Source: Pseudocercospora fijiensis CIRAD86 (lineage: Eukaryota > Ascomycota > Dothideomycetes > Mycosphaerellales > Mycosphaerellaceae). Taken from it: 64,000 bases of DNA. This document shows, one piece after another, positions 35,080-45,955 of this stretch. The notes under the pieces are model-generated. The model did not search any database, had not been told where the DNA came from, and saw only the letters and a program-made list of their open reading frames with translations. Both the position numbers and the translations under genes were made by a program. Position 1 is the first letter of the stretch. Each line of letters starts with the position of its first letter. The stretch covers positions 406,140-470,139 of the forward strand of contig NW_006921547.1 of assembly GCF_000340215.1 (NCBI RefSeq), given 5' to 3'.

Positions 35080-38000
35080 TCTTCCTCGTTTTCTTGTTTT
35101 CCTTCCTCTAGGGTGTACTAGTGTTATAGTTGTTACCCTCTAACTACCTTGCCTGCTACCCTGCCCTTCTTTCCCCCTCTTCTTCCCTCCTTCTTATCTA
35201 CTCCTTAGTTTCCCTTACTAGTACGAATTGTTATATAAATCCCTATTTAATGATCCACTTTACTATCCTCTTTAGGTCTTCTTTGCTTTAGATTAGCTTG
35301 TCGTATTCCCTTTCTATTGCTTTTAGTCTCTAGTTACTTCTGCCTTCTAACTATTAAGGGCAGACTAGCAGCATATACTTAGGGTTCTGAGATTGGTAGC
35401 TATATTAGCAAGCCCTGCTTTCAATTCCTAGGACGTTTCTTCTAAATAGGTAAGATCTGAGTCTAATATATTTAGATCTAATTTAGATAGCTAGGCTTGC
35501 CTCGGCCCTGTTTAGGTCCTTATAGAGCTAGTAGTTATATTAACTAAATTTGATTAGTGCCTTTAGGGTTCCTAGTCTAACTTGTGTTTTGTTCTATTCC
35601 TGCTCCTATAGATATCTAGCAATTGATTCTACTAGGCTTTGTTTCTCTCTCTTTAGCTTGTCTTCCTTTAGCCTTATATTTAGTCCCTAAAGTTCTTTCC
35701 CTAGCATTTCTCTTGTAAAGACTCTATATTGCTCTAGGTCTTTGACTTTCTAGGGAGTTATTTGTAGTCTGTCTCGCCTCCTAGTCCTAATGTACTAGGC
35801 TTTTATCTTATCTAGTGCCTTTTGGATAGTCTATTAGGCTAGGTATTCCATTGTCTTTGCTATATATTAGTGTCTTAGTCCCTTAAAGTATTGTTTAACT
35901 AGTAGGATCCCTGATTCTATTTCCACTACCCTTGTTAGTATAGTTTTGTATACTCCTAGGATTTTCTTTAGGCTTTAGGGTTAGGACCTGCTAACTAGTT
36001 GCTCAATCCTCTTTAGTGTTTTCTCCTAGGCTATCTATATCTATGCTCTATATAGTATTACTAGCTTGACAATTGCTTTGTATATAACTTTAGCTTTCTC
36101 GAATATAGCCCCCTATATAGAGGCTATAAGCCTATTAATAGATTGTATGTTTGTATCTACCCTCTGCTTTGCCTTCTTTACTTATAGTCCCTAATTTAGT
36201 TTTAGATCTAGCTAGATCCCTAGTACTCTAAGCTCTACTAATAGTTGGGTTTTAAAGCCTTAGATAGTAATTGATTGCTTTATATTGTAGGTTGATTTAG
36301 CCTTACTAAAGTAGATAAGCTAGTACTTTTCTAGGGCGAATTTTGCTCTATACCTCCTTACCTATTTTTTATACTCCCGGTGCTTCTCTTCTAGGATCTT
36401 ATAGTTGGTTTCTATTGTCTTAGACTAGGCTAGGATGTTTGTGTTATCTATAAACCCTAATGCTAATGTGTTTTTTAATTCTAGGAGTAGGAGTAGGTCT
36501 GCTATAAAGATAAGGAAGAGGATTAGGGAGAGTGTTAATCCTTAGGGGATTCCCTTTTTAGTTAGTATTAGGTCTAATTTGAATTTGCCTAGAATAAGCT
36601 GCGTTAATCTTTCCTATAGGAAGGACTAGATAAATTGGACTATCTAGTTTAGTATAGCTTTCTGTTTAAGTATATATAGGAGCCTTTTATAAGAGATATT
36701 GTCGAAGGCTCCTAAGATATTAAGGGAGAGGAGAGTTGCTACCTAGTTTTAACTATAGTACTAGATATACTTAATCTATTCTGTAATTAGTTCTATAGCT
36801 GTTAGTATTGACCTCTTCTTTCTTCCTCCTATCTAGCCTTTAGGAAGGATGTTCCTTTCCTCGGTAAAGGTTATTAGCCTTTTAGTAATAATTTTTTCGA
36901 GCACCTTGCCTATTGTATTAAGTAGGGCTATTAGTCTGTAGGCCTTAAGCTGTATATAGTCTTCCTTCTAGGGCTTCCTTAGCACTACTGTTAGGGATTT
37001 CCTAAATAGTCTTAGGTAGTGTCCTATTACTAGGCTTTGTAAAAAGATATTGGCTAGTACTAGGGCTAGCCCCTTCCTATATGCTTTTAGAAGTTTGTTA
37101 TAGATCTTGTCTTCTCCTAGTGCCTTATTGCCTAGAATTTTCTTTAGGATCCTTTTAATGGTTTCGGGTTTAACCTAGGTGTCTCTTAGTGTGCTAGGTA
37201 GTAGAGTCTCTTATTCTTTCTCCTTTATATCTAATAGGTCTGCTTATACTTTTCTATAGAAGAAGTATTGGCCTAAGGCTCATGCTTTCCCTTCTATTAT
37301 AGTCTGCATTTGTCCTTATTAGTTTATAATGTCCGGGAATTGTAGTAGTATATCCTTGTCCTGTTTAGATCTCCTTACCTATTTGGCTATCCTCTATATC
37401 TCCTCTAGTTTCTTTGTAATTATTCCTATTATAGATCTCTATTCTTATATCTTGTCTTTCTTAATCTAGATCTTCTTCTCCTAGTAGGCTTTGTTATAGT
37501 TGTCCTATGCTTCCTAGGTATAGGTTTGTATCTACTGCCTCTTAGCCTTCCTTGCTACTTTAACCTTCCTTATATACTTACTAGTCTAGTATAGTTGCTA
37601 GTATAGTGAATGTTTCTTTACTAGGGTATACTTTCTAGCTACCTGTTTTAGGATTCCTGTTAGTTCTTCTACTGCTTTGTTAATATCCTCTAGCTTTAGT
37701 AGGTACTTTGTTAAGAGTTCCTCTAGTTTTAGGTCTCTTTCTAGTTCCTCCCTAATCCTATCCTATTAGGCACCTTTCTAGTTAAGCTTCTCCTCTAGTT
37801 CCCTTTCCTAATTGGCTTAGATATTCAGCTTAATCTATACCGGGAAGTAGTCTAATAATTCTTCTAGTTCCTAGTTGACCCTATATCTTGTAATCCTGTT
37901 CCTAATCTAATATAATACAAAGTATAGGTCTAGTGTGCTACTGCTTCCTCTTGCCTCCTAAGTAATTAGTCCCTTTAAGGTAACAATTTCTATTCCTTCC

Positions 38001-38600
38001 CTCTCTAATATATTAATTAGTCTTCCTACTAGGAAGTAGTAAGCTAGGGTAAAGTCTAAGCCCTAGAGGGGGTAGTAGAGGTTGAAATCCCTAAGTAGGA
38101 TTTGGTATATATTCCCCTAGATAACTCTAGGTAGTCTTTCTAGGGTTTTTAGTTAGGTACTGCTTCTTAAGTCTAGTAGTAGGTTGTATATATAGTGGAC
38201 CTAGAGTATACCTTAGGATGTCTCTACTTAAACTGATATTAGGTCCCTATCCTCCTATAGTATAGCCTACTAGGTTTCTATATCTATCTCCTTACTAATA
38301 TAGATGTATATCCTTAGGGCTCCCTAGTTGTAGATAATTAGGTAGTATCTTAGGTCTTTAACTATTGCTAGTCTCTTTGTATATAGGTTGAGCTAGGGCT
38401 CTTAGATTGCAATAATGTAATGTTCTTTTAGGTTTAGTACTTAAAGGAAGCTCCTCTGTACCTTGTCTTTGCTCTTGTTAATATTGTACTGTATAATGTT
38501 TAGTAATGTTGCAATGTTTATTAGGTTTTATCTATATTATTTCCCTATAAGTTTTCCTTTAGTCTTCCCTTACTTTAGATTAACATTTGACTAAGCTTTG
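35080..38600 (-). pseudogene. LINE ORF2: endonuclease, reverse transcriptase, C-terminal zinc-like domain
   Basis: Endonuclease: QYNINKSKDKVQRSFL near 38.49 kb, EHYIIAIxEP near 38.43 kb. Middle: KPETIKRILKKILGNKALGEDKIYN near 37.1 kb. RT: KPxKEDYIQLKAYRLIALLNTIGKVLEK near 36.9 kb, LSLNILGAFDNISYKRLL near 36.7 kb, KKGIPxGLTLSLILFLIF near 36.55 kb, and GFIDNTNILA at about 36.43-36.46 kb. The catalytic pair is changed to DN by a TG-to-TA event. The thumb EEKHREYKK and KFALEKYxLIYF follows. A C-terminal RSKYIRLRSYLFRRNVLGIE and cysteine/histidine cluster near 35.4 kb resembles the end of Tad1-group ORF2. I did not see an RNase H domain. Confidence 0.85.
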
Positions 38601-38629
38601 TCTGCCCTGCTTCCTTTCCTATAATGTTA

Positions 38630-39810
38630 AGGTATCTTAGTCTCCCTAGTTGCTAGTAACTCTCTTATACTAGTAAGGCCCTAAATGTGAACCTATTATC
38701 TTACCTAGACCTCTTTTATAGTACTTAGCTAGGTTGCTTCTGTACCTAGCTGCCCTAGCTTGTTGTGTATCTTTTTAGTGTATTGATTCTAGCTTCCTTT
38801 GCCTTCTTAGTTGCCTATATTCTTACTAGACATTCCTTCGCCTAAGAGGGGTATCTTTTAGTGTAGCATGTATATCTTGCTTCTCCCTTATATGCTTTGC
38901 ATTCTTTGACCTAGTAATCTCCTATATAATAGGAGCAGGTGTTAGTTGTCTTTGTATACTTAGCTGCTAAGTGTCTATAGTGTTAACATTTGAAGCACTG
39001 CATTATCCTATAGTTGCTTCTATGTATCTCTGTTTCTAATCTTTTAAAGTCCTAGAACAACCCCTAGTCTAGTACTATATTAGCTTGCTCTGCACTCCCT
39101 ACCTAGATAATTAGGGAAGACTGCTTCTTAGTCTCTTCGATTTTCCTTTTAATCTATACTACTTTTGTAATTTTTAGGCCTAGGTATATAGCTTGGTTTT
39201 GTCTCTATAGGCTCTTAATATCCTGTTCTTCCTTAAAGCTTCTTATTATACTATAGGCTATAATTATAAATTGCTGTTAGGAGACTTTTGCTGTTTTCCC
39301 TATCTTGGTTGTCTATTCTTTTTGTGTTTCTAGCTTCTTTTTGTCCTGCTCTTATACTATAAATAGCTTAATTACCCCTTTTCCTTCGTTCCTAGCCCTA
39401 ATTACTTCTTTAACTGCAATTCTTTTTACAATCTCTTTCCCTATAAGTCCTTAGATTTCCCTTTGCTCCTATAGGTCCGTAATATAGACTCTAACTACTG
39501 TCCTCGGGGGTTTTAGCGCCTCCTAACTAGCTACTGCTGCCTAGGTGCGGTAGTTTAGGCTCGTCTCCTATTGTTTCTTCGTAATCTTTGCTACGACTAT
39601 ATTAGCTACCTTTGTAATTACGTAGCTTGCCTAGTTGTGGATTGCTTTTAGTCCTCTAAGGAGTTCTAAGATTATTATCCTATATGCCCTCTTAGGGGGT
39701 TTTCCATCTTCCGCCTTTAGCACCTCCTCTGCCCTAGTATATAGTGCTTTCTATTCGTCCTCCCTTCCTTCTTAACTGTCTTCCCTTCGTCTCTGATTGT
39801 TCGCTGCCAT
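38630..39810 (-). pseudogene. LINE ORF1, Gag-like with zinc knuckles
   Basis: ATG at 39810 (minus) starts MAANNQRRRED and the frame runs about 390 codons. After a basic and helical middle (KEIVKRIAVKEVIRARNEGK near 39.4 kb) comes a nucleic-acid-binding region near 38.9-39.0 kb: QCFKCxHYRHLAAKY, then NTCSYYIGDY and VKECKAY, two degenerate CCHC knuckles in which Cys or His has become Tyr. Internal CAG/CAA codons survive in number, and most in-frame stops are explained by TGG to TAG. This agrees with RIP having hit mainly the template strand. The frame ends around the junction with ORF2 near 38.6 kb; the exact end is not fixed. Confidence 0.78.
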
Positions 39811-39819
39811 TCTTCCTCC

Positions 39820-39833
39820 TTAAACGATATATA
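39820..39833. repeat. Target-site duplication of the LINE, right copy
   Basis: TTAAACGATATATA, identical to 34931-34944; the LINE 5' end abuts it. Confidence 0.9.
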
Positions 39834-40560
39834 TACGTTATAAGGATCTTCTCTTCCTAAAAGTAAACATACGTTACTTATTTACTACGAATACTAATAC
39901 AAGCGCTAGATACTATATATATACTCTAACGTCTCTATTAAATAATAGAACGTCTTCTCCGTCGTTACTATAGTCTATATATAGCAACCTTAAACCTAAC
40001 TCGTATAGTATACTTACTATCTAAACCCCCGAGTATTGCTTATACGAGTTTTCTCTAAGCTAACGTATTCTTTATTAGAATACTTAAGAACCTTTAAGAT
40101 TAATTAGATTTATAAGCGAGAGAAGAAAAACGAAGCTCGGAGATTATTTACGTACGACTTAGTAATAGCTTATATTCTTAACGTTAGGGTATATAAGGAG
40201 CTAGTAAATCTATACTCCTAGCTCTAGTTTAAATAGTTAATTAATTAATAGTCGCTTTACCGTATATCTATCTATAATCGCTATAAGCCCGGATTGTATA
40301 TAAAGTATTAAGAATATTTAAGAGGTTACCTAACTAGGCAATCCGCTTATACTAGCTCGAACTTTATTCGACGTTACTTTATAAATTAAAAAGGCGACTA
40401 ACTTTAGACGATAATAAGATAACGGTTATTACTCCGCTATATACGCTAGTTAATAGGCGAAAAGAATCGACAAATACAAACTAAACAATCTAAAACCCCT
40501 AGTAATCCGACTACTACGAGTCGAGAAATTTACTAGTAGGGATATCTATTTCTAAGACGG
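39834..40560 (+). pseudogene. Unidentified plus-strand frame remnant
   Basis: Between about 40.07 and 40.5 kb one frame reads EYLRTFKINxIYKREKKNEA, RRLFTYDLVIAYILNV and later ESTNTN-like text, with TAG/TAA interruptions. The first part is repeated at 45.78 kb. No family recognised. It continues the sequence into which the LINE inserted. Confidence 0.35.
40073..40258 (+). repeat. Dispersed direct repeat, copy 1
   Basis: About 186 bp, begins TATTAGAATACTTAAGAACC and is shared with 45781-45955. It has an extra ~11-base stretch (CTCCTAGCTCT) near 40215 compared with the other copy. It lies in a coding-like frame, so it is more likely a fragment of a transposon gene than an LTR. Confidence 0.75.
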
Positions 40561-40689
40561 CTATTAGTAGGGTAAAGTAAACCGTAGCGGGAGCTTCGTA
40601 ATATACTACCGAGAACTATACTATCTAGATCGATCTAATATAGAATTATCTCTTAGGGATAGGCCTATAGAATTATAGGGATAGTATAC

Positions 40690-43600
40690 CGGCTACTATA
40701 TACTAAGATTCGGCTAGGCTAAGAGAGGTAAACTAAGAGGACGTAAAAGTAGTTACGTTTATTAAGTCTATAGCTAGAGATAAGCGTATATACCTCCTAG
40801 GACTATAAACGACTAAGGAGGTAATTAATAAAATAGAGGAAGTAAGCGAGGTATTAATAAAGGAATAGAGTTCGACGCTACTCTTCCGTTTCTATTCCTT
40901 TAAAGCTCTTAAGGATATCGATACTACGGCTTCGAATCCTAGGCAAATCTAAATAGAGATTAGGGCCGCGGGTAATAAAAAAACTCCCTTAGAGGCCTTT
41001 AAGAAGGTAGTCCTTATTTCTTCCTTAAGAGAGGAGTATTTATCTACCGTTTTCGCCCTAAAGTTAGCCGATTTAACTACTCTCTCCTACGAGGAACTTG
41101 TTTAAGGACCTCGGGACGTTAAATATACTATTACTACTTTAAAAGGAGAGGAAGTAGTAGCCCGATATACTACGGGTTCGACGCTAAGGGCGAATTCGTA
41201 AGATAAGGCTTCTAATAGATAGCTAAAGGTTAATACGGTAAATAAGCCTAAAGGAAAGACTTACTAGTAATACTAAAAGGTCGGCTACTTTAAAAGTAAC
41301 TATAGGAAGTATAAGAGGGACCTAAAGAAGGAGAAAGTAAAGAATAAAACTAAGAAGGAGTCTAAGATCGCGGCTTAGATAGCTATCGACTCTACGACTT
41401 AACTTTTAAATAAGGGAAATTAGATCCTCGACTCTAGATATACGAGGTATATATTTAATAATAAGAAGTACTTAACGGACTATAGGGAAGAAACCGGAGA
41501 CGTTACTCTAGCGAACGGTAAAACGATAAAGGTCGAGGGATCTAGAACAATCCTCGTTTAATTTGAAGGAATTCCGACTTTAATTTAATATATTATATAC
41601 GTTCCCGGGATTTGATATAACCTCCTCTCGATAAGGTAACGCTCGGAACAGGATATTACGACCTTATTTACTAAAGAAGAGGCTATACCTCGAAAAGGAA
41701 ATAAAAAAAACTAGCTAAAGGAGTACGAGTAGGAGGGTCCTATATTCTAAAGGAATCTAGATCTAACGAGACTTCGAGAGTAGCTACTACTACGACTAAA
41801 GATACTACTCTACTTTAGTATCGACGCTTAGGATATCTGGGAGACGAAAAACAACGTAAAGTATATAAAGTACTAATAGGAGTACCGGAGCTTTTAGCGC
41901 TAAATAAGTTTTACGAGACTTCTATTACGATAAGGTCTAATAGACGATAGAGTCGAGAAGAGCCTACGAAGGTAGATATCTACCTAAATATAGTATATAT
42001 CGACTTTTCGGGCTTGTACAAGTATAGTACTGTAGGAGGAAATAGGTATATACTAATAATTATAGATAACGCTACGAGATAGTTAGATGTCCGCCTTACC
42101 CGCTATAGAAGCGACGTATACGAAGCCTTTAAGGCTTAGAAAAACAAGACTAAACTTAAAACTAGGTAGAAAGTAAAGGCCGTAAGAATCGATAATATTC
42201 CGGAGCTTATTAAAGCTCTTAAGGCTTATCTAGCACTACGAATCGAAATAACGACGCCTTATATTATAGGATAAAACGGAGTAGGGTAGAGATAAAACCG
42301 TACTACTATATCTAAGATATAGGCGGCGTTAGAAGAATCCGGACTATCTAAATAACTTTAGGGCGAAGCGGTATATATAGTTACCTATTTATATAATCGG
42401 CTATTAATTAAAGGAAGAGATATAACTCCTAAGGTGCGCTATACTAGACGAAAGCCTAGCGGAGAATACTTACAAGTATTCGGATATCTAGCCTATCTAT
42501 TTATTCTAAAAGAGTAAAGGAAGGATAAGCTAGAAAAGATAGTATTCCTAGGGATTCTCGTCGAATATACGAAGTCTATAAAATAGTAGAGGATCTATAA
42601 CTCTAAGAAGAACGCTATCGGGATCTATACTAGCGTTAGATTCGACGAATCGACTAGGGAAAGTAGCCTACTATCTCAAGAAGAGCTACTAACTCTAGGG
42701 CCTATTATAGATAACGACGACGATATTAATCTCCTAGATAAAGGAGAGTCTAAAGAAGTAGAGATAGACTCCGAGGACAAAGATAATACTCCGGAACCGC
42801 GAGACGACAATAGAGATAACGATAATAGTAGAACGAATCGAGAATCCTCTACTACTTCTACGGCTTTATATATAAGTATAGGAGGACTAAGACGGTCTAC
42901 TAGAGTCTCTAAGGAACCGAGGAGACTAAGAGATAAGATACGACTAGCGCTAAAAGTCGACTATAAAAAGGCCTTTAAAATACCTACTACCGAGACCTAT
43001 ATAGAAGCTATTAGCGGCCCTTACTCCCTATAATAGAAAGATACTATTAAAGATTATATTAAGTCCTTAGCGGCTAATAGTACTTACGGTTAAGTCGATA
43101 AGTTTAAGGCGAGATTAGTAGGAAAGAGCTCTACGTAACGCTATAGAATCGATTACTTTAAAACGTTCTCTCTAGTAATACGTCTCGAAAGCCTCTACCT
43201 TCTCCTAGCTATCGCCCCTAGTAAAGGACTTACTATATTCTAAATAGATATAATAAGTGCCTATATACTTAGAGAACTAACGGAGGAAGCCTATCTAGCT
43301 ATCCTAGAAAAAGTAGACGTTCCCGGAAGTAATAAGATACTTAAACTCCTATAGGGAGTAGCGGGACTAAAACAATCCGAACGAGTTTAGAGTAAGACAA
43401 TTACGGCTTTCTTTAAAGAATATAACCTCTACGCTAGATCCGCGGATTAATCGGTCTTCGTTAATAGCAATTATACGCTAATAGTCGCGCTATACGTCGA
43501 CGATCTTATTATACTAGTAAAAACAGAAGCGGAAGATAAACCGCTAAAGGACGGGCTTATAAAGTAGCTCGAAATAAAGGATCTAGGTCCTAGTAAGGCT

Positions 43601-44510
43601 ATATTAGGCGTAAGAATCGAAACAGAAGCCGACGGGTCTATACTCTTAGATTAAAGGTACTATATCGAAAGTACGCTTAGGGAAGAAGGCTTAGATCTAG
43701 ACGAAGCCTTCTAAGTATTAACTCTAGTAAACGGATACGCGAATCTACTACCTACTATAAAAGACGGGAAGTTAATAGATATCCGTAATTACTAACGATA
43801 TATCGGGAAACTAAGATAGATCGTACGAGCTAGTAGGCCGGATATTTATTTCTTAACGTAACGACTAAGTTAGTTCTTAATAAACCTAGCTAGAAGATAC
43901 TACGATAGAGCTATCTACGATCTACGGCCTTAGATACCTAGGAAACACTCGCAACTACTATATAAGGTATAGTCCTATTCCGAAGAACGAAAACGAAACG
44001 AGTACTTTAGTTACTTATCTACCGGTTATCTATACCGACTCGGACTATACGGCGGACTCGAGTAGGAAGTTAATAATAGGATATATAACCCTATTAGCCG
44101 GCGGACCTATATCTTAGTCTATTAAACTATAAAGGTCTATTACGACTAGTATAACGGAAGCCGAACAATTAGCGCTATCCTACGCCGCGAAGGATGCTAT
44201 TTAGATCTAGAATTTCCTCGACTAAGTTAGTAACCTTACGGAAAACGACTATAAAGAACCGACGACTATCTACGGGAATAATAAGGCGGCTATCGCTTTA
44301 GTACGAAATCCGAAATGTTATACTAGAGCTAAATATATCGACGTAGCGGTATACTATATATAGGAACTAGTCGAGGATAAGCTAGTTAATATAAAGTATA
44401 TTCTTATAAAGGACTAACTCGCGGACTTCTTAACTAAACCGCTAACGAAAGGGAAGTCGTTACGAAAACTTTTTCCTAATCGCGACGATCCTATAAATAG
44501 GATATCTTAG
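40690..44510 (+). pseudogene. Ty1/copia Gag-Pol polyprotein, RIP-disrupted
   Basis: Gag from about 40.69 kb, with a degenerate knuckle near 41.26 kb (KVGYFKSNY with Cys/His changed to Tyr). Protease region near 41.42 kb: ILDSRYTRYIFNNKKYLTDY, the copia DSGATxH site with Gly/Ala/His altered. Integrase: VYIDFSGLYKYSTVGGNRYI near 42.0 kb, then VRIDNIPELIKALKAY and ITTPYIIG. RT: YFKTFSLVIRLESLYLLLAI near 43.15 kb, and ALYVDDLIILVKTEAED with YVDD intact near 43493-43504. RNase H near 44.03-44.35 kb: ITTSITEAEQLALSYAAKDA and DVAVYYI. The tail is LADFLTKPLTKG and a stop near 44508. IN before RT defines copia. No LTR pair was found. Confidence 0.88.
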
Positions 44511-45590
44511 GATTCTTAGAATCGTAGGGTAAAGATTTTATTAATCCTATTAATTGCGAGCGATTTCCGGGGCGGGCTATCCCGATCTTCGAGGGAGTAT
44601 AGGGCTAAGGACTATATAAAGGACGCGGGACTTAGAGCCTAACTTTAGAGGCCGACTATATACTACTATAAGGTATTTCGGGGTATTACGTACTTATATT
44701 AATAAAATTTAGGGCTTTTATAGGTTTTCTATAAATAATTTTTTTTTCGTTAAGGTTTCGTTAAATGTAACCGAGATTACGCTAAGGTTTTTTTTAAAAG
44801 CCGACGCTAAATAAGTAGAAGTTAGAACTTTCTAAAAAGTATACTCGAGGTACTCGAGATTCTTTTCTAGATTCTAAGAAAACTACTATAGGAGGGATAA
44901 GTAGGTCGTAGGTAGAGGTATATATATAGGGAACTATATACTATATACTATATATTTAATATATCCTAGGTAACTACGAGGGGCCTACGTAGTTCTATAT
45001 ACCTTTAAAGCGCCGTATTGTAATTATTAATAAGAAGGGAAGGATAGTAACTAGGGCTATATTATAGCGGGATAAGGTATTGTTCTTATATATATCTACC
45101 GCTATCTTCTTATTATAGGTGTCTTTATCTATTCTATATATATAGGTATTAAAAGATACAAAAGTGTATTTCTATACTAAGCTAGGTTTCCCTACTATAC
45201 TACTAGGTATTAAAACTTAAAGATCTAGAATCGCCCTATTAGTAGGTAGAGCTTTAAGTTAGATTTCTAAGATTGCTAAAAATAGTAAAGTATAGGATAG
45301 AAAATACTAAAATACTAAAATACTTATTTCTTTTTCCTAGCTTTAGTTTCTTAGGAAGTCTAGAAATTTTATATTTTTTTCTAATAATATACTAAAACTA
45401 GAGTACTTATCTCCTATACTACTAAGCCGTAAAGCTACTAGGAAAAAATAAGCTAGAAGTAGAATTTCTAGAAAAGCGATTTTTCTTTTCCTTATATGTT
45501 TTTAACTAGAAGGTTTACGGCTTAAAAATATACGACAAAAATTTTATATTTTTAGTATACTATAAAATAGTTTTTTTTATTATTAAGTCG
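44511..45590. other. 3' region of copia element and unassigned RIPped sequence
   Basis: A purine-rich tract (CGAGGGAGTATAGGG near 44.6 kb) could be the polypurine tract, with an LTR beginning near 44.6 kb (a TATATAAAGGACG stretch follows). I could not find the matching 5' LTR near 40.3-40.7 kb, so the limits of the element stay open. From 44.9 kb the sequence is AT-rich with runs of A or T and no frame. Confidence 0.4.
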
Positions 45591-45682
45591 ATTAATCCTA
45601 TCGCTAGCATTGCTTAGGATCGCCTCGCGATAACTTAGGATTACTCTCGATCGATAGTATTAGTAGGATCGCCGAGAAAAAA
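45590..45682. repeat. GATCCTA-type repeats, second cluster
   Basis: Words such as CGATTAATCCTATCGCTAGC, GCTTAGGATCGCCTCGCGAT, AACTTAGGATTACTC and AGTAGGATCGCCGAG resemble those of the 18.76-19.03 kb cluster, more mutated. It ends at AAAAAA directly against an un-RIPped segment, so it may be a terminal repeat of a transposon carrying that segment. Confidence 0.5.
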
Positions 45683-45770
45683 GCATCCTGCAGCATGAGT
45701 GGGATGCGCTTGTCGACCTTCGCGATGCGGGAGAGGACACCTTGCATGTAAGTGTTGATCCAGTTCGTAA
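45683..45770 (-). pseudogene. Un-RIPped gene-like fragment of about 88 bp
   Basis: In the midst of RIPped DNA this stretch is rich in CA and TG. The minus strand is open for 29 codons and starts LTNWINTYMQGVLSRIAKVD, continuing KRIPLMLQD. That reads like an internal piece of a real enzyme; a glycoside hydrolase family 5 origin is only a memory-based impression. Both edges are abrupt: a poly-A/GATCCTA repeat on the left and the dispersed repeat (45781) on the right. It looks like a captured exon fragment. Confidence 0.6.
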
Positions 45771-45780
45771 GTAGAGGGAG

Positions 45781-45955
45781 TATTAGAATACTCGAGAGCC
45801 TTTAAGATTAATTAGATTTATAAGCGAGAGAAGGAGAACGAAGCTCGGAGATTCTTTACGTACGACTTAGCGATAGCTTACAATTCTTAGTAGTAGGGTA
45901 TATAAGGAACTAGTAAGTCTATAGTTTAAATAGTTAAGTAATTAATAGTCGGGTT
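45781..45955 (+). repeat. Dispersed direct repeat, copy 2
   Basis: About 175 bp, begins TATTAGAATACTCGAGAGCC. The match to 40073-40258 fades after TTAATAGTCG. Both copies flank the copia-containing segment in the same orientation. Confidence 0.75.

Larger units (their letters stand above)
34945..39819 (-). mobile_element. Tad1-like LINE, one-sided RIP, 14-bp target duplication
   Basis: A 4.87-kb non-LTR retrotransposon on the minus strand, flanked by exact direct repeats TTAAACGATATATA (34931-34944 and 39820-39833). The minus-strand 3' end carries a (TATC)n tail of about four units, seen on the plus strand as GATAGATAGATAGATA at 34945-34960. The 5' end starts only nine bases before the ORF1 ATG, so a 5' truncation of the leader is likely. 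Unlike its flanks the element keeps TG on the plus strand but has lost almost all CA: 35041-35160 has 9 TG and 0 CA. It carries ORF1 (zinc knuckles) and ORF2 (endonuclease-RT). Confidence 0.92.

Noticed and set aside
40073..45955. The 180-bp direct repeats as copia LTRs
   Set aside because: They do not start or end with a TG/CA (or RIPped TA) pair at consistent edges, lie over 400 bp and 1.2 kb from the coding ends, and read as coding sequence.
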